The notes under the pieces are model-generated. The model searched no databases and had not been told where the DNA came from. It saw only the letters and a program-made list of their open reading frames with translations. Source: Granulosicoccus sp. (GTDB taxonomy: Bacteria > Pseudomonadota > Gammaproteobacteria > Granulosicoccales > Granulosicoccaceae). From it: 64,000 nt of DNA. Of this stretch, positions 27,543-37,125 are shown piece by piece. The stretch spans positions 17,026 to 81,025 of the forward strand of contig JALZUD010000076.1 of assembly GCA_023301725.1 (NCBI GenBank). Reading direction: 5' to 3'. How positions within the stretch are numbered: the first letter of the stretch is position 1; every line of letters starts with the position of its first letter. The position numbers and the translations under genes are program-made.

Positions 27543-27613
27543 GAACACCACTCCCGCAAAAGCGGGGACCCGGTTATTGGAGCGATGGATCCCCACTTTC
27601 GTGGGGATGACGA
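27543..27613. repeat. REP-like palindromic intergenic element
   Basis: Two GC-rich hairpins (CCCGC/GCGGG at 27553-27566; ATCCCCAC/GTGGGGAT at 27589-27608) lie in inverted orientation around an unpaired spacer. This resembles the dispersed elements of many proteobacteria that read like ggatccccactttcgtgg. It sits between the converging PotC-like and thioredoxin-like genes. It is the only copy I noticed in this window. Confidence 0.65.
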
Positions 27614-27651
27614 ACCAATGTTCGCTAAGATGAAAAACCGAACTCTACTAT

Positions 27652-28143
27652 TTAAGAGGCCACGTTTTCCATCTGGCCAACGACATTATCGATAAGGTCG
27701 GTAAGTTGCTCAGCAGTTTGCAATCCTGTGTGCGTGTACTGATGCTCTCCTGACGCATCAAAAAACAGCAGAGTGACTTTGGGTGCGTTGTACTTTCGCC
27801 CCATTTCGCCACCTTTAGCACTTGCCAAGTCCGCGATGCGGTAAATGACGTCAGTTCGATCACTCATCACCACACTCATGGTGCTCTTCAAACGGCGGCA
27901 AGTAGGGCACGAGCGATCATGAACCTGCACAACGACGGGTTTTCCTTGACCAATCACCGTAAGATCGTGTTCTTCTTTTGTGCGCGTGTCCCAAGCGTGC
28001 AGGACTGACGCCCCACCAATAGCTCCCACGCCGCCTAGCGCGCCAATGATCCATTGGCGTCTGGAAAACGAGAGTGGTTTAGCTGATGCACCCGCTTTGC
28101 CCGATGGAGAGGTAGGTGAACTCTTGCGCTTTTTACGTGCCAT
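27652..28143 (-). CDS. Membrane-anchored or Tat-type thioredoxin-like protein
   Basis: A 163-residue protein: a basic N-terminus of 25 residues, a hydrophobic segment preceded by SRR (SRRQWIIGALGGVGAIGG, about 27-45), then a thioredoxin-like fold with a CPTC active site at residues 79-82 and a PKVTLLFF cis-proline segment. It probably faces the periplasm, either anchored or Tat-exported. CPTC is unusual compared with CGPC thioredoxins. It is divergent from dsbA with a 377-bp gap, next to other thiol-redox genes, which suggests a shared role in periplasmic disulfide handling. Confidence 0.75.
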   Translation of the reverse strand: MARKKRKSSPTSPSGKAGASAKPLSFSRRQWIIGALGGVGAIGGASVLHAWDTRTKEEHDLTVIGQGKPVVVQVHDRSCPTCRRLKSTMSVVMSDRTDVIYRIADLASAKGGEMGRKYNAPKVTLLFFDASGEHQYTHTGLQTAEQLTDLIDNVVGQMENVAS

Positions 28144-28520
28144 AGCTTGTTATAAACCGAAGGTTAGACTTTAAAATACAACGAATCGCCGGTGCATTTG
28201 ATTGCAAAAACTACACATTAAGACTAAGGATTGTAGAGCAATGAGATTACAGAGAATTGGCAGAGAATGTGTATAACTGTTACGCCGTGAACAATTCACG
28301 CGACCGTAATGTGCGCTGGATCCTTCAAATGCCGACTTTCCGTAAGAATAAATAGCCGTATAACGTCACAACGCACAAATTGTTCATATCGATGCATTCA
28401 AACGCAGTACCCATTCGTTATATTCATATAAAGTAGTTTTGGATCGGTTTTTTGACAAGAGACACGCTTGGCAAAAAATCAACTGACAACAACACGCGAA
28501 CCTTACTAAAGAGCCCATTT
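28144..28520. other. Divergent intergenic region, thioredoxin-like gene / dsbA
   Basis: About 377 bp expected to hold both promoters. A TTGACA at 28452 is the best -35 candidate but has no good partner at 17 bases. I could not identify an ECF-type GAAC/GTC pair with confidence. Confidence 0.5.
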
Positions 28521-29204
28521 ATGAGCATCAAAGATAAAAGTCTTGCCGCCAGTCCCACATCAAATAACAGACGAAACTTCATCGCAGGCGCCGGCGCATT
28601 AGCATCGACCGCAATTCTGGGAGGCTTGCCTACTATCGGACGAGCGCAAGCTCTCGGGTACCAGCTGCTGGAAACTCCTGTACTAACAAGAAATCCGGAA
28701 CGCATCGAGATTCTCGAGTTTTTCTGGTTCGGCTGCCCACATTGCAACGCATTCGAACCCACCATTAATGCTTGGAAAAAGACCAAGCCTGAAGATGTGG
28801 ATTTCATCCGCGAGGCACCGGCATTGAATCCTGCATGGGAAACGCATTCACGTATTTTCTATGCAGCAGAGGCTCTTGGTATTACAGAAAAAATGTTCGA
28901 TCAAACGTTCAACGAAATTCATCAGAACGGTAATCGTCTGCGCTCACCCAAAGCAGCCGGAAGCTTCATCGAAGATCTCGATATTGGCGTAAGCGCTGAA
29001 GACTATATGAAGGCCATGCAAAATTTCAGCGTTCAAAATTCTCTGCAGCGTTCAGAAAAACTGGCCCGTGATTCTAGAGTTTCTGGTGTGCCAAGCATAC
29101 TTATTAACGGTAAATACATCACTAGCGCATCCTTAGCCGGTGGCAATGATGGAATCATTAATGTCATGAACCAGCTCATAGAAGTAGAACGAAAAGCCTC
29201 TTAA
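28521..29204 (+). CDS. dsbA: Periplasmic thiol:disulfide oxidoreductase, DsbA type
   Basis: Disulfide-forming DsbA-like protein of about 227 residues. A twin-arginine-type leader (NNRRNFIAGAGALAS) precedes the mature domain. The active site CPHC lies at residues 72-75 after FFWFG, and the cis-Pro loop is SGVPSILING. ATG 28521 is chosen; the frame upstream to 28452 lacks signal-like content. The ECF sigma gene begins 19 bp after its stop, so dsbA appears to be first in an operon with a sigma/anti-sigma pair. That is unusual for dsbA. Confidence 0.9.
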   Translation: MSIKDKSLAASPTSNNRRNFIAGAGALASTAILGGLPTIGRAQALGYQLLETPVLTRNPERIEILEFFWFGCPHCNAFEPTINAWKKTKPEDVDFIREAPALNPAWETHSRIFYAAEALGITEKMFDQTFNEIHQNGNRLRSPKAAGSFIEDLDIGVSAEDYMKAMQNFSVQNSLQRSEKLARDSRVSGVPSILINGKYITSASLAGGNDGIINVMNQLIEVERKAS

Positions 29205-29223
29205 ATCAGCAGGTGCTACTCAG

Positions 29224-29715
29224 GTGACCCAACCGCTAGACGTACTCCTAACAGATGCCTATCGTTATGCGTATGGCCTCTGTTCTAACGAGGCGGTTGC
29301 CTGGGATCTCGTACAAGAATCATGGTTGCGAGTATTCGAACGTTACGACAAGAACGTAACCCGTCCATTGTTGTACCGGACGGTTCGCAACTTGTTTTAT
29401 GATCGACGACGTCACGAGACACGTTTCCCTCAAGAGGTCTTTGAGGAGAGCGTGTCTCAGCTGGAAGCGAACAACCAGTATGACCACGACCCGGGGCTAG
29501 ATGCTGCCCTACGCACTTTGCCCGACCTAGAGCGTGAAACCCTTTTTTTGGCGGTAGTTGAAGGATACACAGCTGCCGAGATCACAGCATTAACCGGACA
29601 CCCACGTGGCTCAGTGTTGAGCCGTTTACACCGCGCGCGCCAGAAGCTTGCCAAGCTACTGGGCGATACCCAGACCAGCAAAACCAAACAGCTTTTGTCT
29701 TTGGTGAGTCGTTGA
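29224..29715 (+). CDS. ECF-type RNA polymerase sigma factor
   Basis: A 163-residue group IV sigma factor. Region 2 (about 8-70) shows AWDLVQESWLRVFER and RTVRNLFYDRRR. Region 4 (about 105-155) contains LPDLERETLFLAVVEGYTAAEIT and RGSVLSRLHRARQKL. The start is GTG, seven bases after an AGGTG. The following gene encodes a single-span membrane protein, probably its anti-sigma factor, and dsbA lies just upstream, so the signal may be periplasmic thiol status. The target promoter motif is not identifiable here. Confidence 0.9.
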   Translation: MTQPLDVLLTDAYRYAYGLCSNEAVAWDLVQESWLRVFERYDKNVTRPLLYRTVRNLFYDRRRHETRFPQEVFEESVSQLEANNQYDHDPGLDAALRTLPDLERETLFLAVVEGYTAAEITALTGHPRGSVLSRLHRARQKLAKLLGDTQTSKTKQLLSLVSR

Positions 29716-29738
29716 TCATGTTGGCGAGATAACTTGTG

Positions 29739-30341
29739 ATGGATGTTGAACAACGTCTGCGTAAATTTCATGCGCAAGCAGCCCCTGACCCAATCGCAGT
29801 TGAAGCATTGCTGCGGGCAACAGTAGGCTCAGCGAACACAGCGCAAAGCTCCTCTTTTGAGCGATTAGTAGCGTCAATCAAACAATCATGGGCACTTTAC
29901 CTGTCGGCTGCAAGCGTGGCTTGTTTAGTGTTCGCATTCGTAGGCTTCAGTTTTCATGAACAAGGCTCTCTTAACGAACGCACGTCACGCACCGTTCGTG
30001 AAGTAGCCATGAATCACATAACACACCTTAAATCCGAACACGAAAGTTCTAGCATTGTTGAATTGAGCCATGTTATGCAGCAACTTCCGTTCTTATTAAA
30101 AGTGCCTGAACACTTGCGAGCCAATTTCACAGTGGCGGGCTCCCGTTACTGTTCGCTTGCTGGACACCTGGCGGCCCATATTAAACTTCGCAATATTCAC
30201 GATGGCAAATTATCCAGCCTGTTTGTTGCTCTGCTAGAGCAAGATCTAAAGAGCATAGGCTTACAGAGTCAGTCGGTTGCCGGAGTTGATGTTGAGCTCT
30301 TCAATGAGGATGGCTTGTTTTACGCCTTTGCCAGTCGGTAA
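29739..30341 (+). CDS. Probable membrane anti-sigma factor
   Basis: A 200-residue protein with a cytosolic N-terminus of about 50 residues, one membrane segment (WALYLSAASVACLVFAFVGF) and a periplasmic domain of about 120 residues. The latter contains SRYCSLAGHLAAHIKL, a pattern I associate with putative anti-sigma proteins beside ECF genes. No HxxxCxxC zinc motif is present. It lies 23 bp after the sigma gene on the same strand. A single periplasmic Cys could be a redox handle, but that is speculation. Confidence 0.65.
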   Translation: MDVEQRLRKFHAQAAPDPIAVEALLRATVGSANTAQSSSFERLVASIKQSWALYLSAASVACLVFAFVGFSFHEQGSLNERTSRTVREVAMNHITHLKSEHESSSIVELSHVMQQLPFLLKVPEHLRANFTVAGSRYCSLAGHLAAHIKLRNIHDGKLSSLFVALLEQDLKSIGLQSQSVAGVDVELFNEDGLFYAFASR

Positions 30342-30468
30342 CGCAGATACTCGGACCACGTACGCACGTCGCTAGTTGGTACTTCAGAAAATGCATACAC
30401 AAGACCACGACTCCTGAACACCAACCTTTCTAACGATGGCAACCTTGCTGTCAACGCATTGATGAATC

Positions 30469-32862
30469 ATGAATCTCTTATTCAAAAGCAAACGCCCGTT
30501 AATGAAACAGACTATGCGCATACTGTGTTGTTTGTTACCGCTACTGTCACTGCAAGCAATAGCAGACGAACAAGTCATAGCGCCCGATGGTGACACTACG
30601 CTTCAACAAACGCTCGTAGATGCCTGGCAGGGGCAAGGAGCTGACTACGTTCCACGCACACATCATTTGCTCGACAATGGCGATCCAGAATATATCAACC
30701 GCCTGATGATCGAAGCTTCCCCGTATTTAAAGCAGCACGCGCACAACCCTGTGAATTGGTATGCATGGGGTGAGGAAGCATTCGAGAAAGCACTGGCAGA
30801 CAACAAACCTGTTTTTCTGTCTATCGGCTACTCAACCTGTCATTGGTGCCACGTCATGGAGCGTGAAAGTTTCGAGAATCTCGAAATTGCACAGTATATG
30901 AACGAACACTTCGTAAACATTAAAGTGGATCGCGAGCAACTACCTGATGTTGATGCTTTGTATATGACAGCGGTACAAATGATGACCGGCCGAGGGGGCT
31001 GGCCAATGTCATCGTTTCTCGACGCTGAAGCCCGTCCTTTTTTCGGTGGCACCTATTTTCCACCCACACAGTTTTCATCACTATTGAACCAAGTGAACGA
31101 TGCATGGGTTAACAACTACGATGCCCTGAAATCTGAAGCAGACAAACTCGCTGACGCCTTGCAAGCGTCGCAGCAATTAGCCGCACAAAGCAACACGGTT
31201 GGCGCTGAGGATTTACGCGCAGCGACGCAGCAATTAATGGCAACCTATGACAGCGTCAAGGGCGGTTTTGGAGCGGCACCAAAGTTCCCACAAGAATCAA
31301 GCTTGTTGTACTTGCTAGAGCAAGCGCGAGACCACAGCGACAAACAGGCACTAGATGCCGTTGATTTCACACTACAACGAATGGCTGCAGGTGGTATCCA
31401 CGATCAGATTGGTGGGGGCTTCCATCGCTATTCTGTTGATGACATCTGGTTGGTCCCTCATTTCGAAAAAATGCTCTATAACCAGGCGGGTATGGCGCGT
31501 GCTTACACACTAGCCAAACAGCTTACCGGCAATCAAGTTCATGAAGAGACTGCCAGAAGTGTGCTCGACTACGTCATGCGCGAAATGACCAGTTCAAACG
31601 GACTCTTCTATTCCGCAACTGATGCTGATTCCGAAGGGCGTGAAGGAGCCTTTTTTGTATGGACGCAAGAACAGCTAGAAGAGGCACTGGGTAAAGAGGA
31701 TGCACAAATCGCAAAAATTCTTTGGGGCGTGCATGATTTTGGAAACTTTGAGGGCGAGTCAATATTAGTTCAGCCCATGGAGCCATCATTGTTAGCTATC
31801 CGCTTAGACATGTCAGTAGAAGAAGTACTATCCACCAAAGCCGGGTTTGCCAGCAAGCTGTTAGCGGCAAGAAATAAACGAGAGGCACCGTCTCTGGATA
31901 ACAAGGCATTAACAGGTTGGAACGGCATGATGATCGCAGCCTTTGCTCAAGCAGGTCGTACCTTTGACGAGCCTAGGTACTTGAGTGCTGCTCTTAATTC
32001 AGCGGAGACTCTATGGGCCACCGCCTGGTCTGAGTCAGACGGACTACTGCGCTCTCGTTACAACGGCGAAACTACACTGCCTGCTCGTCAAACTGACTAT
32101 GTCTGGCTTGCAGACGGCTATATCGAACTATACGACGCTGTGGGCGACGAGCTATGGCTAGATCGTGCCGTGCTGCTCATGAAAGAGATGGATGAACGAT
32201 TTGCAGCTATTGATGGCGGCTACTTTCTGGGCGCTGATGATGTCCAAGGTGCACCCATGCTCGTCAGGCCACGTGATACATACGATGCATCAACTCCATC
32301 AGGTAATGGAGTTGCATTATCGGCTTATGCACGTTTGTTCGAGCGCACTGGCGAAGCAGAATTTCAAGACTCCGCAACCTCATTAGTGGCAGCATTTTCA
32401 GGATTAATCAGTGAGCGCCGTGGTGGTTTGTCGTCCATGCTCAGTGGGCTTGGTATCTTCTTAGAAGAAAATCGCTCGACCACGCAATATGCTGGCCGCG
32501 GAAAAGCAAAGGTATCTGCGTATGCGGACGACAATGAGCGCGTTCAGGTGACTATCGAACTTGACGAAGGCTGGCACGTCAACTCATCCGAGCCTCTGCA
32601 GGACTATTTGATAGGCACAGCACTAACCGATACTAGCGGTGAGAATTTACCTGCCCCCAATTTTCCAGAAGCGACGGTGCGACAGCTGGCATTTCAATCT
32701 GAAGCTCTGGCGCTGTACGAGCACAATGTCAGTTTAAGTGCCGAACTACCTGAAAATCGTAACTCTTTGGGTCATGCTGATGTGTCTATACGGCTACAGG
32801 TATGCAGCGATAAGGTATGCCTTGCTCCAGAGACTCTATCGCTTTCTGTACTGCCTAACTGA
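30469..32862 (+). CDS. YyaL/DUF255 thioredoxin-domain protein fused to a DsbD-alpha-like domain
   Basis: A 797-residue exported protein with a signal peptide ([17 protein letters not shown]). The N-terminal DUF255 thioredoxin-like domain holds CHWC (residues 124-127). It is followed by an alpha-helical (alpha/alpha)6 barrel like the YyaL/SPATA20 family. The last 115 residues ([19 protein letters not shown] through [15 protein letters not shown]) resemble the N-terminal immunoglobulin-like domain of DsbD, including the paired Cys. YyaL proteins are usually cytosolic and lack such a tail. The gene follows the ECF/anti-sigma pair by 127 bp and may be in its regulon. The 3' end overlaps the converging esterase gene by 27 bp. 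Confidence 0.82.
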   Translation: MNLLFKSKRPLMKQTMRILCCLLPLLSLQAIADEQVIAPDGDTTLQQTLVDAWQGQGADYVPRTHHLLDNGDPEYINRLMIEASPYLKQHAHNPVNWYAWGEEAFEKALADNKPVFLSIGYSTCHWCHVMERESFENLEIAQYMNEHFVNIKVDREQLPDVDALYMTAVQMMTGRGGWPMSSFLDAEARPFFGGTYFPPTQFSSLLNQVNDAWVNNYDALKSEADKLADALQASQQLAAQSNTVGAEDLRAATQQLMATYDSVKGGFGAAPKFPQESSLLYLLEQARDHSDKQALDAVDFTLQRMAAGGIHDQIGGGFHRYSVDDIWLVPHFEKMLYNQAGMARAYTLAKQLTGNQVHEETARSVLDYVMREMTSSNGLFYSATDADSEGREGAFFVWTQEQLEEALGKEDAQIAKILWGVHDFGNFEGESILVQPMEPSLLAIRLDMSVEEVLSTKAGFASKLLAARNKREAPSLDNKALTGWNGMMIAAFAQAGRTFDEPRYLSAALNSAETLWATAWSESDGLLRSRYNGETTLPARQTDYVWLADGYIELYDAVGDELWLDRAVLLMKEMDERFAAIDGGYFLGADDVQGAPMLVRPRDTYDASTPSGNGVALSAYARLFERTGEAEFQDSATSLVAAFSGLISERRGGLSSMLSGLGIFLEENRSTTQYAGRGKAKVSAYADDNERVQVTIELDEGWHVNSSEPLQDYLIGTALTDTSGENLPAPNFPEATVRQLAFQSEALALYEHNVSLSAELPENRNSLGHADVSIRLQVCSDKVCLAPETLSLSVLPN

Positions 32863-35334
32863 AGCGATGTTGCTCCACCGGCATAGCCACATTAACAGCA
32901 TCAGCATACTGGACCAGTAAGTCAAGGCGCCGCTAGCCGATACGCTGACAACGCCAGATTCATCACTGTTTGTCAGCTCGTCAGCGGCGGCGTTGTCTGC
33001 GTCGTCGCCAGAATCACCGAGAGCGTCTTCAGCTAATTGCAACGCGATTTTCTCGTCAATCTCCCCCAACCAATCAAGCATCCGTTGCACTGATTCACTT
33101 GTTCGTTGAGCGCTTGTCGGTGAACCAGCAAGGCACAGTTCATCAGCGATACACAGGTCGAGAGCGTGCTCACCTTCCGTAATCAAGTGCAACTCGCTTC
33201 CATCATCGCCGCAGCCGACCACACGTTTTAAAGGTCTTTGTGAGCCAGCATTGCGATCTTGCGCAACCGCTAATGAGGCAGGACCACTATCAGGATTGCC
33301 CGATAAGGCATCACAAAAACGCACCGATTGTTCAAACGGCAACACGGTATCTTGCAACCCTTGCAGCAAGAAGAATGGTGGAGTATCGATACCCGCATCC
33401 GTAAGCCGAGTGGTTAGTGTATTGCGAAGAATAATCGCTGAATTCAGATCAAGCGTCTCTAGGCTCTGCCCTACAACTGTCTCGAGAATTCGTTGCCCCG
33501 TTCCGCTATCAACCTCGCCACTGAGCAGCGCATTGGCAAAATCAGTAAAGTCTGTTGGCGCATAGAACAGCACTGCGCTGGCTATGTCCTCTGCACGTTC
33601 AACAGCGAGAACTGCCGATATATGCCCACCAGCAGATTGGCCGAATACTACAGGCTTCCCGCTTGCGCCAAAGCGCATCGCATTCGCTTGAACCCAATCA
33701 AGAGCCGCACTGGCATCTTCCAGTACATCGTCCAAGCTGGCATCGTTGCATTCAATAGAACCCTCAGTGGTACCAATGAGGCGATAGAACGGTGCAAACA
33801 CCACATACCCGGCATTTGCAAACTGCGTAGCAAACGATTCAATGCCCAATGCACCAGAGGAACGTCGTTGCCAACTACCGCCATGAAACGCAATCAGCGG
33901 TTTCAACAATGTTGTACCGGTATTGTTAGATTCTGGATTGAGTGCATGAATACGCATCTCTAGCGAGCATTCGCCTTGCGGTGTGCTTACTTGTCGATAA
34001 GCAACACGCTGGGTGAAGGGCTGCTGCTTTCCTGCCAATGGCAATGCACCGATATCAAAACGTGTACCGGGTGATAGCGTCCATTTGTCCAGCGTGTCAG
34101 TTCTGGCTGCAGCATTACCCAATGATTCGATGTCGAGTACATAATTACAAAAATCCACCTCTGACGTGGAAGTAGAATCAAACGCTATTTGACATTTATT
34201 ATCGGTATATAGCTGTGTGCTGCTAGAAAGCGCTTCAGGAACTTGCGCATCGACGAGTACTTCACAAGAGCCTGTTGCCAGCTGGTAAACAGGTGTTACT
34301 GAAAGAGACGTTTGTAAAAAACCTGCAGCTTCGCACTGTGCCGCTGTGCTGAACAATGATTGCAGGGCTTCATCATCACCTGTGACCAAAGCAGCAATAA
34401 GCTCAAGACGTCTTTCACGTAACAAACCGAGCGATAGAGAAAAATCACCTTGCGCGGATAACAAATCGTACAAGCGAGAAATCTGTTCGTCTGTGGGCTC
34501 AGGCAGTTCCACCACTAACACTCCGTCCTCTAGACGTGACGTTAAGTCCTCTCGTAAATCAGCTTCAAGATTGCGCAGTGCCTCACTGACCCGACTCTCA
34601 CGCAAGGCATCATCAACCTCGTCTTCAATCAGATCTTCCAGAAGGCTGCGCAGCAATGAATCATCCACATCAGCCCTGATATTTTGCGACTGCAATGAAC
34701 CTTCTAGTGTAATGACCGGGCGCATAACCAGGCGTTCAAGACTTCGATCTAGCACAGGGTTGAGTTCAATACGTAAATTCAATGAGAACTGAACTTGACC
34801 CGTAACACTGAACGAGAAATTATCTTCGCCTAATTTCTGGCAATTGCCGAACAAACGAAAGCCAAACGTCTGTCTTGCTCGCCCCTGTGCATTGAGCGTT
34901 GCCGCAATATCCAACCCTAGCTCAATGGGTTCGTTGATCGAATCTAGGGACAATCTGAGCCTTGTGTCAGAGTCCAGTGCGACACTGCTTGTTAAGGTGC
35001 GAATTTCAGTACTGTTGCAACTGTCATCGTCAATTAGGTTTTCACTGGTATCTGTAAATAACAGCTGCCCTTGATCAAACTGCAAGCCTGCGTCGATTAA
35101 GGCTTCCTCAACACGCCGTAACACTAGACGCTCTATGGCATCAGGGTTGCCATCGATCTGATCTATGGCCTCATCCAGTTCACCCAGAGTAACTTCAAGC
35201 GTTGATGCCTGCGCAGTGGCAGGCTGCGACACCAACAGCAAAGCAGACAAAACAACCGCCGCTAATCCGCTGTAAAAAAATGAGGAACGCAACGACGGTG
35301 TGTTCTTTCTATACATATCAGCTTGGCTTATCAA
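32836..35334 (-). CDS. Large secreted esterase with novel N-terminal region and sorting-like C-terminus
   Basis: An 832-residue protein with a signal peptide (cleavage near residue 43, AQA|S). Residues 45-420 have no domain I recognise and are rich in Leu/Glu/Asp. Residues 475-757 form an alpha/beta hydrolase with oxyanion HGG (484), nucleophile GQSAGG (Ser567), Asp662 and His723, like carboxylesterase/BD-FAE family enzymes. Residues 795-832 are a Ser/Gly motif, a hydrophobic span with a Cys, and a basic end (VRQYRKR), reminiscent of GlyGly-CTERM-type sorting tails. It starts 3 bp after the alkaline phosphatase gene, so the three minus-strand genes look like one operon. Confidence 0.78.
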   Translation of the reverse strand: MISQADMYRKNTPSLRSSFFYSGLAAVVLSALLLVSQPATAQASTLEVTLGELDEAIDQIDGNPDAIERLVLRRVEEALIDAGLQFDQGQLLFTDTSENLIDDDSCNSTEIRTLTSSVALDSDTRLRLSLDSINEPIELGLDIAATLNAQGRARQTFGFRLFGNCQKLGEDNFSFSVTGQVQFSLNLRIELNPVLDRSLERLVMRPVITLEGSLQSQNIRADVDDSLLRSLLEDLIEDEVDDALRESRVSEALRNLEADLREDLTSRLEDGVLVVELPEPTDEQISRLYDLLSAQGDFSLSLGLLRERRLELIAALVTGDDEALQSLFSTAAQCEAAGFLQTSLSVTPVYQLATGSCEVLVDAQVPEALSSSTQLYTDNKCQIAFDSTSTSEVDFCNYVLDIESLGNAAARTDTLDKWTLSPGTRFDIGALPLAGKQQPFTQRVAYRQVSTPQGECSLEMRIHALNPESNNTGTTLLKPLIAFHGGSWQRRSSGALGIESFATQFANAGYVVFAPFYRLIGTTEGSIECNDASLDDVLEDASAALDWVQANAMRFGASGKPVVFGQSAGGHISAVLAVERAEDIASAVLFYAPTDFTDFANALLSGEVDSGTGQRILETVVGQSLETLDLNSAIILRNTLTTRLTDAGIDTPPFFLLQGLQDTVLPFEQSVRFCDALSGNPDSGPASLAVAQDRNAGSQRPLKRVVGCGDDGSELHLITEGEHALDLCIADELCLAGSPTSAQRTSESVQRMLDWLGEIDEKIALQLAEDALGDSGDDADNAAADELTNSDESGVVSVSASGALTYWSSMLMLLMWLCRWSNIASVRQYRKR

Positions 35335-35337
35335 CCA

Positions 35338-37125
35338 CTAGTTATTCAATATTACGTTAGCACGACTTACCAGATCAGCAGCGTAGTCCATGACATGAAA
35401 CAACACATTTTGTTCGGAGGTTCCAGCAACCAGCGATGCGCCTGGCCCTTGCGCATAGACTCCAACATCTTCAGCTCCATGACTCTCAGCTCCCAGCGGC
35501 ACCAGAGCCTCTTGGTGAAAGCCTGAAGATGTGGTTTCAACAGAGGTGAGATCTTGCCGATTGTTATCAGCAGGCACTGTGTACGACCTGTCGAAATTAG
35601 TATTTTCGCCGAAATTTCTAAATCCCAAACCATTGCCATAAGCCAAGGTGGTGTAAGGGAGACCATCCGCAGCCAAAACTGGTTGATCTGAACCAATGGG
35701 CACAGACAAACCCAATATAGGGTTACCGCGTTTGGCGATACCACCCACTGTAAACACGTGACTGTGATCAGCTGTGACCATAATCAATGTGTTATCAGTG
35801 CTGGTTGCATCCATAGCGACTTGCACAGCTTGCGACATCTCGATGGTGTCAGTGAGCGCACCATAGGCACTGCCCGCGTGGTGTCCGTGATCAATTCTGC
35901 CTGACTCGATAACCAGTAGATAGCCACGATCATTGTTGTCGAGCATGTCAATCGCTTTAGCCGTCATCTCAGCCAAGCTAGGTTCACCACCCAGATCGTT
36001 ACCACGGTTAGCTTCATACTCCATGTGCGAGCCTTCAAACAGACCCAACACCTGAGGTGTATTGTTAACATCAAGCGCATCGAAACCTGCCTGATCGATA
36101 ATGTAATCGCCTTGTGGATACAAAGCTTGCCACTGCGCCGTTAGATCAATTCCATCGGCACGTGCACCCTCTGTTCCACCATCGGTGTCGGTTGTGTTGA
36201 AGGCCGCATCGGCTGGCAGGAAGTTGCGCCGTCCGCCACCCATGACCAACTCTATCCCATCAATATCGAGACCCGCGTATCTGGCCTCCAGATTAGCTTC
36301 GAAGTTGATGAGCTGTGTTGCGATATCTTGACAACCTTGCGCTAAGGCGTCCGCTGGCATAACAGCATCATTCTCCCAACCTCGCTCCACTGACTTTGAA
36401 TACGTGGCAGCAGGTGTGGCATGTGTAATGCGCGCGGTACTTATCATTCCAGTCGACATGCCGGCAATTTCAGCCAGCTCCAGAGCGGTGACCAACTCGT
36501 TACCTGATTGCGAGGAGCAATCGCCACGCACTACATCCTCATCGACACCAAAGACACCCGCATCAGTTTTAACACCGGTTACGATCGCCGACATGGTGCC
36601 TGCTGAGTCAGCAGTCTGTGCATCAACGTTATAGGTTTTGGTCAAGCCGGCATAAGGCATCGCGCCCCAAGCCAAGACATTTTCTTCACCTGTCATTCCT
36701 TTGAACTGACCATCGAGAATACGCGCAGAAGTAATGGTGCTAATGCCCATACCATCGCCTATAAATAGGATGATATTGCGCGCAGCCCCTTGCGTCTCGT
36801 TTGCAGGGGCAGTGGCAACGACTTGCTGCTCAGCAGTTCTGAACTCATCGTTATTGACTGTGTTATCAAACGTAGCTGACCCTTCTAATGTAGAAGACGG
36901 CGCAGTCGGCGGCACTGGTGGCGTCTCGTCAGGCCCCACAGGAGGACTCTCGCCCGTGGGCACTTCACTATTGCCTGCCGAACCTGAACTACCGTTTACG
37001 CTGGTGTCAGAGCAAGCAGCGGCGATCAAAAGAGTAAGCAGTGTTAACCCAGTTACACGAGCCTTTGAGGAGGTGGCAGTTTGCAGCCATGCACTAGCGC
37101 TAAACATGTTGTTCAATTCACTCAT
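35338..37125 (-). CDS. Alkaline phosphatase, lipoprotein-like (PhoA family)
   Basis: Phosphomonoesterase of 595 residues. An N-terminal hydrophobic segment ends in IAAAC (Cys38), a lipobox-like site, followed by a Gly/Pro/Ser-rich spacer to about 95. Metal and catalytic features of the alkaline phosphatase superfamily are present: FIGDGMGIST, the nucleophile in DSAGTMSA, GRIDHGHHAG and TADHSH. It overlaps the upstream paralogue by 4 bp (ATGA). Presumably it releases phosphate from organic esters at the cell surface. A Pho box was not identified upstream of the unit. Confidence 0.9.
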   Translation of the reverse strand: MSELNNMFSASAWLQTATSSKARVTGLTLLTLLIAAACSDTSVNGSSGSAGNSEVPTGESPPVGPDETPPVPPTAPSSTLEGSATFDNTVNNDEFRTAEQQVVATAPANETQGAARNIILFIGDGMGISTITSARILDGQFKGMTGEENVLAWGAMPYAGLTKTYNVDAQTADSAGTMSAIVTGVKTDAGVFGVDEDVVRGDCSSQSGNELVTALELAEIAGMSTGMISTARITHATPAATYSKSVERGWENDAVMPADALAQGCQDIATQLINFEANLEARYAGLDIDGIELVMGGGRRNFLPADAAFNTTDTDGGTEGARADGIDLTAQWQALYPQGDYIIDQAGFDALDVNNTPQVLGLFEGSHMEYEANRGNDLGGEPSLAEMTAKAIDMLDNNDRGYLLVIESGRIDHGHHAGSAYGALTDTIEMSQAVQVAMDATSTDNTLIMVTADHSHVFTVGGIAKRGNPILGLSVPIGSDQPVLAADGLPYTTLAYGNGLGFRNFGENTNFDRSYTVPADNNRQDLTSVETTSSGFHQEALVPLGAESHGAEDVGVYAQGPGASLVAGTSEQNVLFHVMDYAADLVSRANVILNN

